A DNA stretch of 64,000 nucleotides from an uncultured Eubacteriales bacterium. GTDB lineage: Bacteria; Bacillota; Clostridia; Oscillospirales; Acutalibacteraceae. Each line of letters starts with the position of its first letter. The first letter of the stretch is position 1. Position numbers and translations under genes: made by a program. The notes below the pieces were generated by a model. The model saw nothing but the letters and a program-made list of their open reading frames with translations, did no database searches and had not been told where the DNA came from. Where the stretch lies: the NCBI GenBank assembly GCA_934667845.1, contig CAKUMQ010000008.1, positions 1 to 64,000 on the forward strand, read 5' to 3'. Below, in pieces: positions 33,025 through 42,530 of the stretch.

Positions 33025-33891
33025 ATGAAAAAGCGTCCCCAATATAAACGCTATACCCGAAGCCGGGCAGGCAACGCGGTATATTTTATCTTTTTGTTTT
33101 TCATGGGCGCCTTCTCTGTTTTGCCTATGGTGTACTGTCTCTGTACGGCGTTCAAACCGCTTGATGAGCTGCTTGTGTTCCCGCCCCGCTTTTTTGTGCA
33201 CCGCCCGACCTTTGCCAATTTCACCGAGCTGCCGGGGCTGCTGGAAAAGCTGCGTGTGCCGCTTTCCCGTTATCTGTTCAACTCGGTATTCGTGGCGGCG
33301 GTATCCACGGTGTGCCACATCGCGGTGGCGTCCATGGCGGCCTATGTGCTGTCAAAATACCGGCTCAGGGGCGGCGGAATCATTTTTCTGGTGATCCAGT
33401 TTTCGCTGCTGTACAACGGCACAACGCTGGCGGTGCCGCAGTATCTGATCCTTGGCAAGCTCGGCATTATTGATACGCTGCTCGTCTACATACTGCCGGC
33501 GATTCCTTCCTCCATGGGCGTGTTCCTGATGAAGCAGTATATGGATTCCGGTATACCGGATACGCTGCTTGAGGCGGCGCGGATCGACGGCGCGGGGGTA
33601 TTCTGCATGTACTGGCGGCTCGTGATGCCGCTGACCCGCCCCGCATGGATGACACTGCTGTTGTTTGCATTTCAGGGTATCTGGTCAACGACGCCCGCTT
33701 CGGGGACGATCTTCAGCGAGGAGCTGAAGACCCTGCCCTATGTGATGTCCTCGATCACCGACGGCGGCACAGCGCGCGCGGGATCGGCAATGGCGGCCAC
33801 GGTGATCCTGATGATCCCGCCGATCATCGTGTATTTTATCACGCAGGGCAATGTCAGCGAGACCATGAGCAAATCGGGTATAAAGGATTAA
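33025..33891 (+). CDS. Carbohydrate ABC transporter permease (MalG type)
   Basis: The product has 288 residues and six membrane helices. The EAA motif is LEAARIDGAGVFCMYWRLVMPLTRPA (~183-208). The N-terminal pattern (MGAFSVLPMVYCLCTAFKPLDELLVFPPRFF) is typical of the MalG-side subunit. A GGAGG lies upstream of the ATG. Second permease of the first importer. Confidence 0.93.
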   Translation: MKKRPQYKRYTRSRAGNAVYFIFLFFMGAFSVLPMVYCLCTAFKPLDELLVFPPRFFVHRPTFANFTELPGLLEKLRVPLSRYLFNSVFVAAVSTVCHIAVASMAAYVLSKYRLRGGGIIFLVIQFSLLYNGTTLAVPQYLILGKLGIIDTLLVYILPAIPSSMGVFLMKQYMDSGIPDTLLEAARIDGAGVFCMYWRLVMPLTRPAWMTLLLFAFQGIWSTTPASGTIFSEELKTLPYVMSSITDGGTARAGSAMAATVILMIPPIIVYFITQGNVSETMSKSGIKD

Positions 33892-33946
33892 AAATGCCGA
33901 AACGGCGGCATACAAAAACGGTTTTGCCGGAAAGGAAGGGCTGTCC

Positions 33947-36043
33947 ATGAAGAGAATACGGCGGGCTGTGTCGGGGCTTTTGCTCGGTGCGCTGCTCCTT
34001 CTGCCCGTTTCGGCGGGCAGTGCCGCCCATACGGATACGTTTACCCACCAGACCCTGCAAAACGGGCAGAAGAGGGCGGTGGCCATGCCGGCGGTCTATG
34101 CGGTCGAGCAGGTCGTTACGGCGCGCAGTCTGGGGATGACCGAGGACGACGGTGCGTGGCTGGACGTGGACAGCGATGCCGACGGCAACACATATGTGCT
34201 GACCGAAAGCGGCAGGGTGATCTGTTTTGATGCGGCGTTTCGCCGGAAGCAGGTGTACACCTTGCGGGATGCCGCGGGCGGCGAGACGGATGTTTCCGGG
34301 GCAGGCGGGCTGTATGTCAGCGGCACAGGGCAGTTTTATGTGGCTGACACGGAGAATGCGCGGGTGCTGTATGCGGAGGACGGCGCGGTGCGGCGGGAGA
34401 TCACCCTGCCGGAATCCGACCTGATCCCGCAGAAATTTGTATTTCAGCCCACCCGGGTGGCAAGGGACAGCAAGGGCTATCTCTATGTCATCAGCAACGG
34501 CTCCTATTACGGCGCGCTGCTGTATGCCCCGGACGGGAGCTTCGCGGGCTTTTACGGCGCAAACAGCGTGGAGGGCAATGTGCTGACGACGCTTGCCGAT
34601 CTGTGGGAGCGGCTGACCGTCAACGACGAGAAGCGCGCCCGTATGAAGAAAACGCTGCCCTATCAGTTTACCGATATCTGTCTGGATGACCGCGATTTTG
34701 TATATACCTGCACCGCCAAAACCGGATCGGAGCATACCGGGCAGATCAGGATGCTCAACCCCGGCGGAAGCAATATTCTGCCCGGAGCAGACAGCTTTTC
34801 CTTCGGCGAGCCGGATACGGTCGAGCGATACGGCAAGGTCGTGGAGCAGAGCTTCAACGGGATCGCCGTTGACGGCGACGGCTTTATCTATGCGCTGGAT
34901 GAGAGCTTCGGTCTTGTCTATATCTACGATTCCGACCGCAATATGCTGGCGGCATTTGGCGGCGGGCGCGGACAGGGTACGCAGGCGGGCGTGTTTTCGC
35001 AGGCATGCGCCCTGACCGTGACAGGCAGCCGTGTGATGGTGCTGGATACGCTGCGCGGCAGCGTGACGGTGTTTGCGCGCACCGCCTTCGGGCAGGCGCT
35101 GCTTGCCGCCGACCGGCAGATGCTCAGCGATGACTGCCTTGCCGCAAAGCCGCTGTGGGAAGAGGTGAGAAAGCAGGATCCGCTGAATCGGCTCGCGTTG
35201 CAGGGGCTGGGCAGAGCGGCGCTCAGTGAGGGCGACTGTGAAGCGGCTATGGCGTATGCCAGGCAGGCGAACGACGCGGATACTTACAGCCGGGCGCTGA
35301 CCAAAGTGCAGAATGCCTTTGTTTCCCGGCATTTCGTGTGGCTGTTTTTCGGTGCGGCGGGGCTGATCGCGGGGGCGGTATGGTTGCTTGTCCTCAGTCG
35401 AAAAAAGCAGCTCGTCCTGATCCGCAACGAAAAATGCCGGCTGATGGCGGGCTGCTGCTGTCATCCTTTCCGGAATTTTCAGGAGATCAAGGAGAAAAAA
35501 CTGGGGTCGCCGGTGATCGCTGCCGTGCTGACCGTACTGTATTTTCTGACCGATGCCGTGCGGGTGACGATGAGCGATTTCCGCTATACCGCCTTTGATG
35601 CATCGACCTATAACGTGCTGTTTCAGCTTGCGCAGACCGTCGGACTCATCCTGCTGTGGTCGGTCGCCAACTGGGCGATCAGCACGCTGCAGGAGGGAAA
35701 GGGACGGCTTGGAGAGGTCTGCATTGTGACCGCCTACAGCCTGCTGCCGCTGATCCTGTACAACATGGTATCAACGGGGCTGAGCCACGTGATCGCGGGG
35801 GCAGACAGCGCCGTTATGTCCGGCCTGTATGTGATTGCCTGTCTCCTTACGGGAATTACGCTGTGCATCGGGCTGATGACCGTGCATGAGTTCGGGCTGA
35901 TCAAGTGTCTGCTGACGGCGGCGCTGACGGGAATCATGATGTTGCTGATCGTGTTCGTACTGTTTATGGTGACCATGCTTTTGTCGCAGCTGGTCAGCTT
36001 TGCGGGCAGCGTGCTGCTCGAGCTGAGCCGGTTGAGGAGGTGA
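33947..36043 (+). CDS. NHL-type beta-propeller protein with C-terminal YIP1-like membrane domain
   Basis: The product has 698 residues. A signal peptide (1-27) is followed by propeller-like repeats (~60-390; VDSDADGNTYVLTESGRVICF, LYVSGTGQFYVADTENARVLYA, GIAVDGDGFIYALDESFGLVYIYD) and a short TPR-like pair (~410-455). A membrane helix at ~462-483 leads to a cysteine-bearing segment (GCCCHPF) and five further helices resembling the YIP1 domain. Such proteins accompany sugar ABC systems in Clostridia and Paenibacillus-like bacteria; a role in transporter assembly or sensing is only inferred. A 56-base gap separates it from the permease gene. Confidence 0.78.
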   Translation: MKRIRRAVSGLLLGALLLLPVSAGSAAHTDTFTHQTLQNGQKRAVAMPAVYAVEQVVTARSLGMTEDDGAWLDVDSDADGNTYVLTESGRVICFDAAFRRKQVYTLRDAAGGETDVSGAGGLYVSGTGQFYVADTENARVLYAEDGAVRREITLPESDLIPQKFVFQPTRVARDSKGYLYVISNGSYYGALLYAPDGSFAGFYGANSVEGNVLTTLADLWERLTVNDEKRARMKKTLPYQFTDICLDDRDFVYTCTAKTGSEHTGQIRMLNPGGSNILPGADSFSFGEPDTVERYGKVVEQSFNGIAVDGDGFIYALDESFGLVYIYDSDRNMLAAFGGGRGQGTQAGVFSQACALTVTGSRVMVLDTLRGSVTVFARTAFGQALLAADRQMLSDDCLAAKPLWEEVRKQDPLNRLALQGLGRAALSEGDCEAAMAYARQANDADTYSRALTKVQNAFVSRHFVWLFFGAAGLIAGAVWLLVLSRKKQLVLIRNEKCRLMAGCCCHPFRNFQEIKEKKLGSPVIAAVLTVLYFLTDAVRVTMSDFRYTAFDASTYNVLFQLAQTVGLILLWSVANWAISTLQEGKGRLGEVCIVTAYSLLPLILYNMVSTGLSHVIAGADSAVMSGLYVIACLLTGITLCIGLMTVHEFGLIKCLLTAALTGIMMLLIVFVLFMVTMLLSQLVSFAGSVLLELSRLRR

Positions 36044-36051
36044 GCGATCCC

Positions 36052-38238
36052 GTGCGGGTGATAAGACGGATATCTGCGGCGGCGGTGGCGGCTTTGCTGC
36101 TGTCCCTGTGCGCCTGCGGCGGAAAAAAGCAGACGGCGAATTATACGCTGCCCGGGACAATGGAAACGGCGGCAAGCGGCGAGATCGCCCGCAACGAACG
36201 GTTCTCGCTGCGGTGGGATGCGGAGAAAAATTGCGTGCTGTTTGCCGATACGGCGGCCGGGCAGATCTTCGGCACGACGCCGTATGCCTATTATCAGACG
36301 GACGGGGACAATTACAGTCTGTCCTCTCCGCTGGTCATTGAATATTACGACCGCTATGACGGATCGATACAGACCGCCAAGGCGAAGGATTGCGCGGACG
36401 AAGGCACCGTGTCCGCCGCGGCGGAAAACGGAACGCTGCGCGTGACCTATTACTTTGACGCGGCGGGTATTGCGGTGACGGTGGAATATTCCCTGCGGGA
36501 GGACTCGCTGCAGCTTCGCCTGCGTACCGACGACATACGGGAGACGGGACGCACCGAGCTGATCAGTGTCTCGCTCGCCCCCTACCTCTGCTCGGCAGCC
36601 AACCGCGCGGACCGTTCCGCCTATCTGGTGCTGCCGGTGGGCAGCGGCGCGCTGATGTATACCGATGAGGATGTATCCGGCGTTGCCCGCACGTTTTCCG
36701 GTATGGTATACGGATCGGATCCGGCGTGCACGGCGCTGACCGATCCTGCCGAAGAGACGGCGATCCGCCTGCCGTTCTTCGGCGTGAAGGACGGCAATGC
36801 CGCCTTGTGCGCCGTTATTGAAAGCGGCGAGGGCGCCGTGCGGGTCGACGCGACGGCGGGCAACAGCCGCAACGGCTATTCCGCGGTTTATCCCACGGTT
36901 TTCGTCCGCGGATACAACAATGCGGAATGGGAAAACAAGGATGCGCTTTTGCTGACGGAGCAGCCGGTCGGCGGACTCGACTGCGTGATCGGCTACTATC
37001 CGCTTGCGGACGGGGAAGCAAGCTATACCGGAATGGCGGCATGCTACCGCCGTTTTCTGGAGAAAAACGGCAGGCTGAAAAAGAGCGGGCAGGCTTTGCA
37101 GCCTTATCAGGTGACACTGATCGGCGGCGTGCGGGTAAAGAGCTTTACCCTCGGCATCCCCCACAATACCGTGCAGGCGGTGACGACGTTTGCCGGGGCG
37201 GAGACGATATTGCGGGAGCTGACGGCGGATACGGGGCTGACGCCGACCGTGCTGCTCAAGGGCTTCGGCAGCTCCGGCATTTCGGCGGGAAAGATCGGCG
37301 GCGGGCTGACCTTTGCGGGCGTGCTCGGCGGCGAAAAGGGACACCGCCGGCTGGAGGCGTACTGTCAGGCGCAGAATATCCCGCTGTATACCGATTTTGA
37401 ACTGATCCGCTTTACCGAAACGGGTACGGGGGTCTCTCCGCTTCTGCATGCGGCGCTTACCGCCGACGGGCAGTCGGTGGGACGGTATCCGCTCCGGTTC
37501 AACGTGCGCACGGAGAATACCGACGCCGTGCGGGTGCGTTTCGCGGCACGGGACAGACTGCCCGCCCTGGCGCAGAAGATCGCGGCATTTTGCCGCGGAC
37601 GCGTGTCCGGCACGGCGCTGTCCTCTTTCGGACAGACGGCGTATTCCGATTACCGGCAGGACGCCTATGCGCTGAAGAACGGTCTCGCGGCACAGGCGGT
37701 GCAGGTGACGGATACGCTGCGGACGGAGCACCCGCTTTTGCTGGAGGCGGCGAACGCCTATGCGGCGGGGCTGGCGGACGTGCTGACAAAGGTGCCGCTC
37801 GAAAACGGCGGCTATGATGCGCTCGACGAGACGGTTCCGCTGTATGCGGCGGTGTTCGGCGGTAGCATCCCTCTGTACAGCGATGCGGTCAATTTGGCGG
37901 CGGATCCCGTGGCGCTGCTGCTTAGCTGCGCCGAGGCGGGCGTGTCGCCCGGCTTTGTCCTGGGCGATTCCGCCGATGAGGCGCTGTTGGAGGCGGATGA
38001 GCCGCTGTACTGCGGCATCCTGTTTGACGGACAGCGGGAGACGGTGGCAAAGGCGACCGCGGAGACGGCGGAGCTTATGAGCCGTATCGCCGGCAGCGGC
38101 ATAGAATCCCATGACATTTTACGGACGGGTGTTACCCGTACCGTATTCCGAAACGGCACGACCGTGCTGGTCAACCGCACGGCATCCGCCGTCACGGCGG
38201 ACGGTGTGACCGTCGGGGCTTATTCGTTTGTGTATTGA
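36052..38238 (+). CDS. DUF5696-like lipoprotein
   Basis: The product has 728 residues. The N-terminal hydrophobic helix ends in LLLSLCACGG, a likely lipoprotein signal. The remainder is a beta-rich region followed by a region that looks like a (beta/alpha) barrel; the stretch FFGVKDGNAALCAVIESGEGAVRVDATAG.RNGY matches DUF5696. The start is a GTG at 36052, ten bases after GGAGGT; a longer upstream frame overlaps the YIP1 gene and lacks a signal. Always near sugar transporters in my recollection of the family; an extracellular glycan role is likely but not shown. Confidence 0.75.
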   Translation: MRVIRRISAAAVAALLLSLCACGGKKQTANYTLPGTMETAASGEIARNERFSLRWDAEKNCVLFADTAAGQIFGTTPYAYYQTDGDNYSLSSPLVIEYYDRYDGSIQTAKAKDCADEGTVSAAAENGTLRVTYYFDAAGIAVTVEYSLREDSLQLRLRTDDIRETGRTELISVSLAPYLCSAANRADRSAYLVLPVGSGALMYTDEDVSGVARTFSGMVYGSDPACTALTDPAEETAIRLPFFGVKDGNAALCAVIESGEGAVRVDATAGNSRNGYSAVYPTVFVRGYNNAEWENKDALLLTEQPVGGLDCVIGYYPLADGEASYTGMAACYRRFLEKNGRLKKSGQALQPYQVTLIGGVRVKSFTLGIPHNTVQAVTTFAGAETILRELTADTGLTPTVLLKGFGSSGISAGKIGGGLTFAGVLGGEKGHRRLEAYCQAQNIPLYTDFELIRFTETGTGVSPLLHAALTADGQSVGRYPLRFNVRTENTDAVRVRFAARDRLPALAQKIAAFCRGRVSGTALSSFGQTAYSDYRQDAYALKNGLAAQAVQVTDTLRTEHPLLLEAANAYAAGLADVLTKVPLENGGYDALDETVPLYAAVFGGSIPLYSDAVNLAADPVALLLSCAEAGVSPGFVLGDSADEALLEADEPLYCGILFDGQRETVAKATAETAELMSRIAGSGIESHDILRTGVTRTVFRNGTTVLVNRTASAVTADGVTVGAYSFVY

Positions 38239-38253
38239 AAAAGGGGCATGACG

Positions 38254-39156
38254 ATGAAAAAACACAGAGGCGGGATCACCGCCGTCAAACGGCGATACGG
38301 CGCTCTGTTTGTGGCGCCGTGGACATTCGGGGTCATCGTATTTGTGGTCGTTCCGCTGTTTCGCTGCTTTTATTACAGCCTGACGGATGTGGTGATGGCG
38401 CCGGAGGGGCTGCAGACCTCCTATGTGGGGCTTGCCCACTATAAGGAGCTGTTTTTCACCGATCCCTATTATCTCAACGATGTGGCGGCATCCCTGTCGG
38501 GTCTGTTCACCTCGGTTCCGCTGGTGGTGGCGCTGTCCATGATCCTGGCGATCCTGCTGAATCAGAAGTTCCGCGGCCGTCTGCTGGCGCGGGCGGTGTT
38601 TTTCCTGCCGGTCATCATCGCCTCGGGTGCGGTGATGGACGTGCTGACGGATTTCAGCATGACCTCCGATATGATGGGTGCAGCAGGCGGTGCACAGAAT
38701 GCCGAATATATGCAGGTGATGGATTTTTCCCGCGTGTTTGCAGCGTTTGATCTGCCGAAGGGCATTGCCGATCTGCTGGAGGGCTATCTGCAGGACGTGT
38801 TCAACCTGATCTGGAACTGCGGCGTGCCGATCCTGCTGTTTGTGGCGGGACTGCAGACCATACCGGCTCAGCTGTATGAGGTGGGCAGGGTCGAGGGCAT
38901 CACGGCATGGGAGGAGTTTTGGTATGTCACCGTTCCCATGATGGGACGGGTCATCGTGCTGGCGGTATTCTATACGATGGTGGAGCTGTTTATCACCGAA
39001 GGAGCGGTGGTAAAGCGGGCGGTGCTCCTGCTCACGCAGGATATGCGGTATTCCGCAAGCTCCGCCATGCTGTGGCCGTATTTTGCGCTGGTCGGTGCGG
39101 TGATGGGGCTGTTCATGCTTGTGTTCAACCGACTGTGTTTAAGAAAGTGGGAGTGA
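38254..39156 (+). CDS. Sugar ABC transporter permease, second system
   Basis: The product has 300 residues with six membrane helices. The EAA loop is YEVGRVEGITAWEEFWYVTVPMMGRV (~208-233). Compared with the usual MalF-type subunit it has an insertion in the periplasmic loop (~120-165, rich in Met and Asp). The ATG at 38254 has AGGGGC at seven bases; an alternative ATG lies six bases earlier. It belongs to the second importer with the permease at 40017 and the lipoprotein at 41000. Confidence 0.9.
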   Translation: MKKHRGGITAVKRRYGALFVAPWTFGVIVFVVVPLFRCFYYSLTDVVMAPEGLQTSYVGLAHYKELFFTDPYYLNDVAASLSGLFTSVPLVVALSMILAILLNQKFRGRLLARAVFFLPVIIASGAVMDVLTDFSMTSDMMGAAGGAQNAEYMQVMDFSRVFAAFDLPKGIADLLEGYLQDVFNLIWNCGVPILLFVAGLQTIPAQLYEVGRVEGITAWEEFWYVTVPMMGRVIVLAVFYTMVELFITEGAVVKRAVLLLTQDMRYSASSAMLWPYFALVGAVMGLFMLVFNRLCLRKWE

Positions 39157-39162
39157 TGGTGT

Positions 39163-40020
39163 ATGAGTAATCTGTTTATGCGGTTCCCGAACGGGTGCAA
39201 CAAGGCGCTGACCCTCAGCTATGACGACGGACTTGAGCAGGATATTCACCTGATGGCGGTGTTAAAGCCGTATGGGATAAAGGCGACGTTCAACCTGAAC
39301 AGCGGACTGATGCCGCCCGAGAGAACGGTCTTTCCGCCGACGCGCTTCGACCGCGTGATGCCGCCCCGGCAGGCAAAGGCGGCATACAGCGGTACGCCCC
39401 ACGAGGTGGCGGTGCACGGCAATCAGCATCCCTTTCTGGATCAGCTTCCGCAGGCGCAGGTAACCTACGACCTGCTGAAGGATCGCCTGCGGCTCGAGGC
39501 GCTGTTTGACACCACGGTGAACGGCATGGCGTATCCCTACGGCAAGCACACGCCCGCCGTCACGGCAGCGGCGCGGGCGGCGGGCATCGTGTATTCCCGC
39601 ACGATCGAGAATACGCACTGGTACGGGCTGCCGGAAAACTGGCTGCAATGGCACCCCACCTGCCACCATGACGACCCCGATCTGATGCCGCTGGCGGAGG
39701 AATTTGTGAGAGGACGCCCGAATGACGCGCCGTGGCTGTTTTATCTGTGGGGGCATACGTTTGAGTTTGATTGCAACCAGAACTGGTCGGTCATCGAGGA
39801 CTTCTGCCGGACGGTGGGCAATCAGCCCCACATCTTTTATGCCACCAACAAGGAGATCTATACCTATATCGAGGCGTATCGCCGTCTGGAGTTTGATACG
39901 GCGATGAGCCGTGTGACCAACCCGAGCAGTATTCCGCTGTGGTTTGACTTAGACGGGGTGCTGCACCGTGTCGGCGGGGGAGAGACCTACCGCCTCAGAG
40001 AAAGGACGGAGGGCGTGTGA
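39163..40020 (+). CDS. Polysaccharide deacetylase family (NodB) protein
   Basis: The product has 285 residues and no signal peptide, so it is probably cytoplasmic. The NodB motif 1 is TLSYDDGLEQD (~17-27) and motif 2 is VAVHGNQHPFL (~80-90), with the metal-binding Asp and the two His. A later WGHTFEF contributes the distal His. It may deacetylate imported oligosaccharides. GGAG lies nine bases before the ATG. It sits between the two permease genes of the second importer, which suggests that its substrate enters by that route. Confidence 0.88.
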   Translation: MSNLFMRFPNGCNKALTLSYDDGLEQDIHLMAVLKPYGIKATFNLNSGLMPPERTVFPPTRFDRVMPPRQAKAAYSGTPHEVAVHGNQHPFLDQLPQAQVTYDLLKDRLRLEALFDTTVNGMAYPYGKHTPAVTAAARAAGIVYSRTIENTHWYGLPENWLQWHPTCHHDDPDLMPLAEEFVRGRPNDAPWLFYLWGHTFEFDCNQNWSVIEDFCRTVGNQPHIFYATNKEIYTYIEAYRRLEFDTAMSRVTNPSSIPLWFDLDGVLHRVGGGETYRLRERTEGV

Positions 40021-40970
40021 TCCGGAGCAGGCAGCTGCGCAGAGCAAAGACACTGGCGGTGTCCGCCGCCCGTGCGGTGTTTCTCATCGCATTTTCGTTC
40101 ATTCTGGTCTACCCTATCCTTTTCATGCTCAGCAATGCGGTAAAAACGCAGAGCGACCTGATGACGCCGGCGGTGCAGTGGATCTCCCGCAACCCCACGC
40201 TTTTCAGCTTTACCTATGCCTTTGAGGCGATGCAGTATCCGACGGCGCTGAAAAACACCGTCGTGTTTGAGCTGGTCAGCGCGGCGATCGAAGTGTTCAG
40301 CTGCGCGGTGGCGGCTTACGGGCTGGCGCGGTTTGATGTGCCGCTGAAAAGACTGCTGACAGCGTTCCTGTTCCTCACCATTCTGGTGCCGGACATTATC
40401 CTGGTCATCCCGCGGCTGTCGAATTTCCGCTATCTGGATTTCTGCGGCATTCTGGGCGGGCTGTCGAAGCTCTTCGGCACGGAGCTCCGTCCGAACCTGA
40501 CCGATACACCGTGGGCGTTCTGGCTGCCCTCCCTGTTCGGGGTGGGGCTCAAGGGCGGTCTGTTCATCTTCATCTATATGCAGTTTTTCAAAGGGCTTCC
40601 CGGCGAGCTGGAGGAGGCGGCGTGGATCGACGGTGCAGGCCCGGTCCGCACATTTGTGCGTATTATCCTCCCGAGCTCCGGCGTGGCGCTGCTGACCGTG
40701 ACGATCTTCTCGGTCGTCTGGCACTGGAACGACTGGCTGTATGCCACGATGTACACAGTGAACAACCGCACGCTTGCCGCCGTGCTGTATAACATTGATC
40801 AGGTGATCATTCAATGGCGCAACGCCTCCGGTCAGGAGATGAACAGCGAGCTTAGTTACGGTATCCCGCTGGCGGCGTGTCTGCTGTATATCACGCCGCC
40901 TGTCGTGATGTATCTGTTTTTGCAGAAAAAATTTATCCAAAGCATAGACCGTGTCGGCATCGTCGGCTGA
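40017..40970 (+). CDS. Carbohydrate ABC transporter permease, second system
   Basis: The product has 317 residues and six membrane helices. The EAA loop is LEEAAWIDGAGPVRTFVRIILPSSGVA (~200-226). The GTG start overlaps the stop of the deacetylase gene (GTGA), so translation is coupled. It is the MalG-side partner of the permease at 38254. Confidence 0.92.
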   Translation: MIRSRQLRRAKTLAVSAARAVFLIAFSFILVYPILFMLSNAVKTQSDLMTPAVQWISRNPTLFSFTYAFEAMQYPTALKNTVVFELVSAAIEVFSCAVAAYGLARFDVPLKRLLTAFLFLTILVPDIILVIPRLSNFRYLDFCGILGGLSKLFGTELRPNLTDTPWAFWLPSLFGVGLKGGLFIFIYMQFFKGLPGELEEAAWIDGAGPVRTFVRIILPSSGVALLTVTIFSVVWHWNDWLYATMYTVNNRTLAAVLYNIDQVIIQWRNASGQEMNSELSYGIPLAACLLYITPPVVMYLFLQKKFIQSIDRVGIVG

Positions 40971-40999
40971 TGCCGGTAAGACAAAAAGGAGGATTTTTT

Positions 41000-42487
41000 A
41001 TGAAAACATCAGTCCGTCTGTTCAGCTTCGCGCTGGCTGCCCTGATCGTCTGGGGCTGCACGGCGTGCAGCGGGGATACCGCGCCGTCCGACGTGAGCGG
41101 AAACGCGGCGACATCGGCTGCATCTGCGTCGGCATCCGACGGCAGGGCGGAGAACAGCAGCCGGGCGGAGGACAGCAGCGCCGCTCCGGCGCCGGTCTCG
41201 TCTGCCGCCGGGACCGGTAAAACAGATCCCGCCGGTACGGTGACATCCGGCAGGGGCAGCACTGCCGCCGCGACCGTGACAAAGCAGGCGGGCGGCACGA
41301 CTTCGCTATCCCGCGATCAGGTCATGGCGAAAATGCCCGCCGGGCTGCGCGGTACCACGCTGCATTTTCTGTTCTGGGGCGATTATAAAGATACCTATAT
41401 GAAAAGCGCCGTCGAGGGCTTTGAAAAAGCCACCGGCATCACGGTCAAAACAGATGTGGTCAGCAAGGATGCCATGTATACGACGCTGGCGGGACGGATC
41501 AACTCCGGAAAATCGCCGGATATGTCGTATCTGATCGCGAATCATGTGAGCTATGTGACCAACTTCCAGCCCATCAGCAGCACCGGCTTTGATTTTAACG
41601 ATGCGGCGTGGGACAAGGATCTGATGAAGGCATTTACCTTTAACGGCCGCACATATGCCGTCAATCTGAAGGATACGCCGTTTCGCAATATGACGGTGCT
41701 GGCTTACAACAAAAAAGCGCTGATCGACCGTGCGGAGCTGGATGATCCCTATCAGGTGTGGAAGAAAAATCCCAAGGCGTGGACATGGGATAAGGTCTTT
41801 TCCATTTGCAGTGAGTTTTTGAAGGCGAACCGCAATAAGGACGGTTTTTACGGCATCACCTACGATATGCCCGATTCGTTCCTCGGCGCGTTCGGCGCGG
41901 GGCTGTACGGCTACGATGCCGATGCGGGCAGATATGTGAGCCTTCTCGGCAAAGCCGAGACGCCGAAGGCCTATGAAAAGATGGTCGGCGCCATTGAAAA
42001 GCGGCAGATGGCAAAGGAAGCGGATTCCCAGGCGTTTATTTCGGGTTATATCCCGTTCGTGCTGACGTTCAGCTCCAGTCTGGAAAAGGGCAGCGACATT
42101 TATGAGGTGCTGAAGAAAAACGACAACTACGGCGTGGTACCGCTGCCTGTCGATTCCCGGTATAACCCCCTGTTTGAGACAGTGGCTTACGGCGTGCCGG
42201 TAGGGGCGAAAAATGCGGCGGCGGTGCCGTATTTCGTGCGGTATGTCATGGATCCGAAGAGCTATGACATGAACACATTCTGGATGAGCAGCGAGGCAGC
42301 CGAGGTCATCCGGCAGGAGAGTGCCCGCACACCGTTCTACGGCGGCAACGCCGGTCTGTATGAGGTATGGCAGAAGATCAGGACAGGCACGGTCGCCCAG
42401 GTGCGCGGCACACTGGACAGCTATGCCTCCGTCGTGGACGGCGATGTGAAGGATCTCAACAACCAGATGAAGAATCTGCCGAAATGA
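41000..42487 (+). CDS. Sugar ABC transporter solute-binding lipoprotein
   Basis: The product has 495 residues. The N-terminal signal ends in VWGCTACSGD, a lipoprotein-type cysteine pair, and is followed by a ~85-residue Ser/Ala/Thr-rich linker that holds the domain away from the membrane. The binding domain starts at LRGTTLHFLFWGDYKDTYMKSAVEGFEKATGITVKTDVV and runs to the end. AAAAAGGAGG lies seven bases before the ATG at 41000; the longer frame upstream overlaps the permease. It serves the second importer. Confidence 0.92.
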   Translation: MKTSVRLFSFALAALIVWGCTACSGDTAPSDVSGNAATSAASASASDGRAENSSRAEDSSAAPAPVSSAAGTGKTDPAGTVTSGRGSTAAATVTKQAGGTTSLSRDQVMAKMPAGLRGTTLHFLFWGDYKDTYMKSAVEGFEKATGITVKTDVVSKDAMYTTLAGRINSGKSPDMSYLIANHVSYVTNFQPISSTGFDFNDAAWDKDLMKAFTFNGRTYAVNLKDTPFRNMTVLAYNKKALIDRAELDDPYQVWKKNPKAWTWDKVFSICSEFLKANRNKDGFYGITYDMPDSFLGAFGAGLYGYDADAGRYVSLLGKAETPKAYEKMVGAIEKRQMAKEADSQAFISGYIPFVLTFSSSLEKGSDIYEVLKKNDNYGVVPLPVDSRYNPLFETVAYGVPVGAKNAAAVPYFVRYVMDPKSYDMNTFWMSSEAAEVIRQESARTPFYGGNAGLYEVWQKIRTGTVAQVRGTLDSYASVVDGDVKDLNNQMKNLPK

Positions 42488-42530
42488 CCGGCTGCGGCGA
42501 CAGACCGCACCGACAAAGGAGGAATCGCGT

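Noticed and set aside
35734..38112. Minus-strand ORF of 792 codons opposite the DUF5696 gene
   Set aside because: No ribosome-binding site, no motifs and low-complexity composition; antisense shadow.
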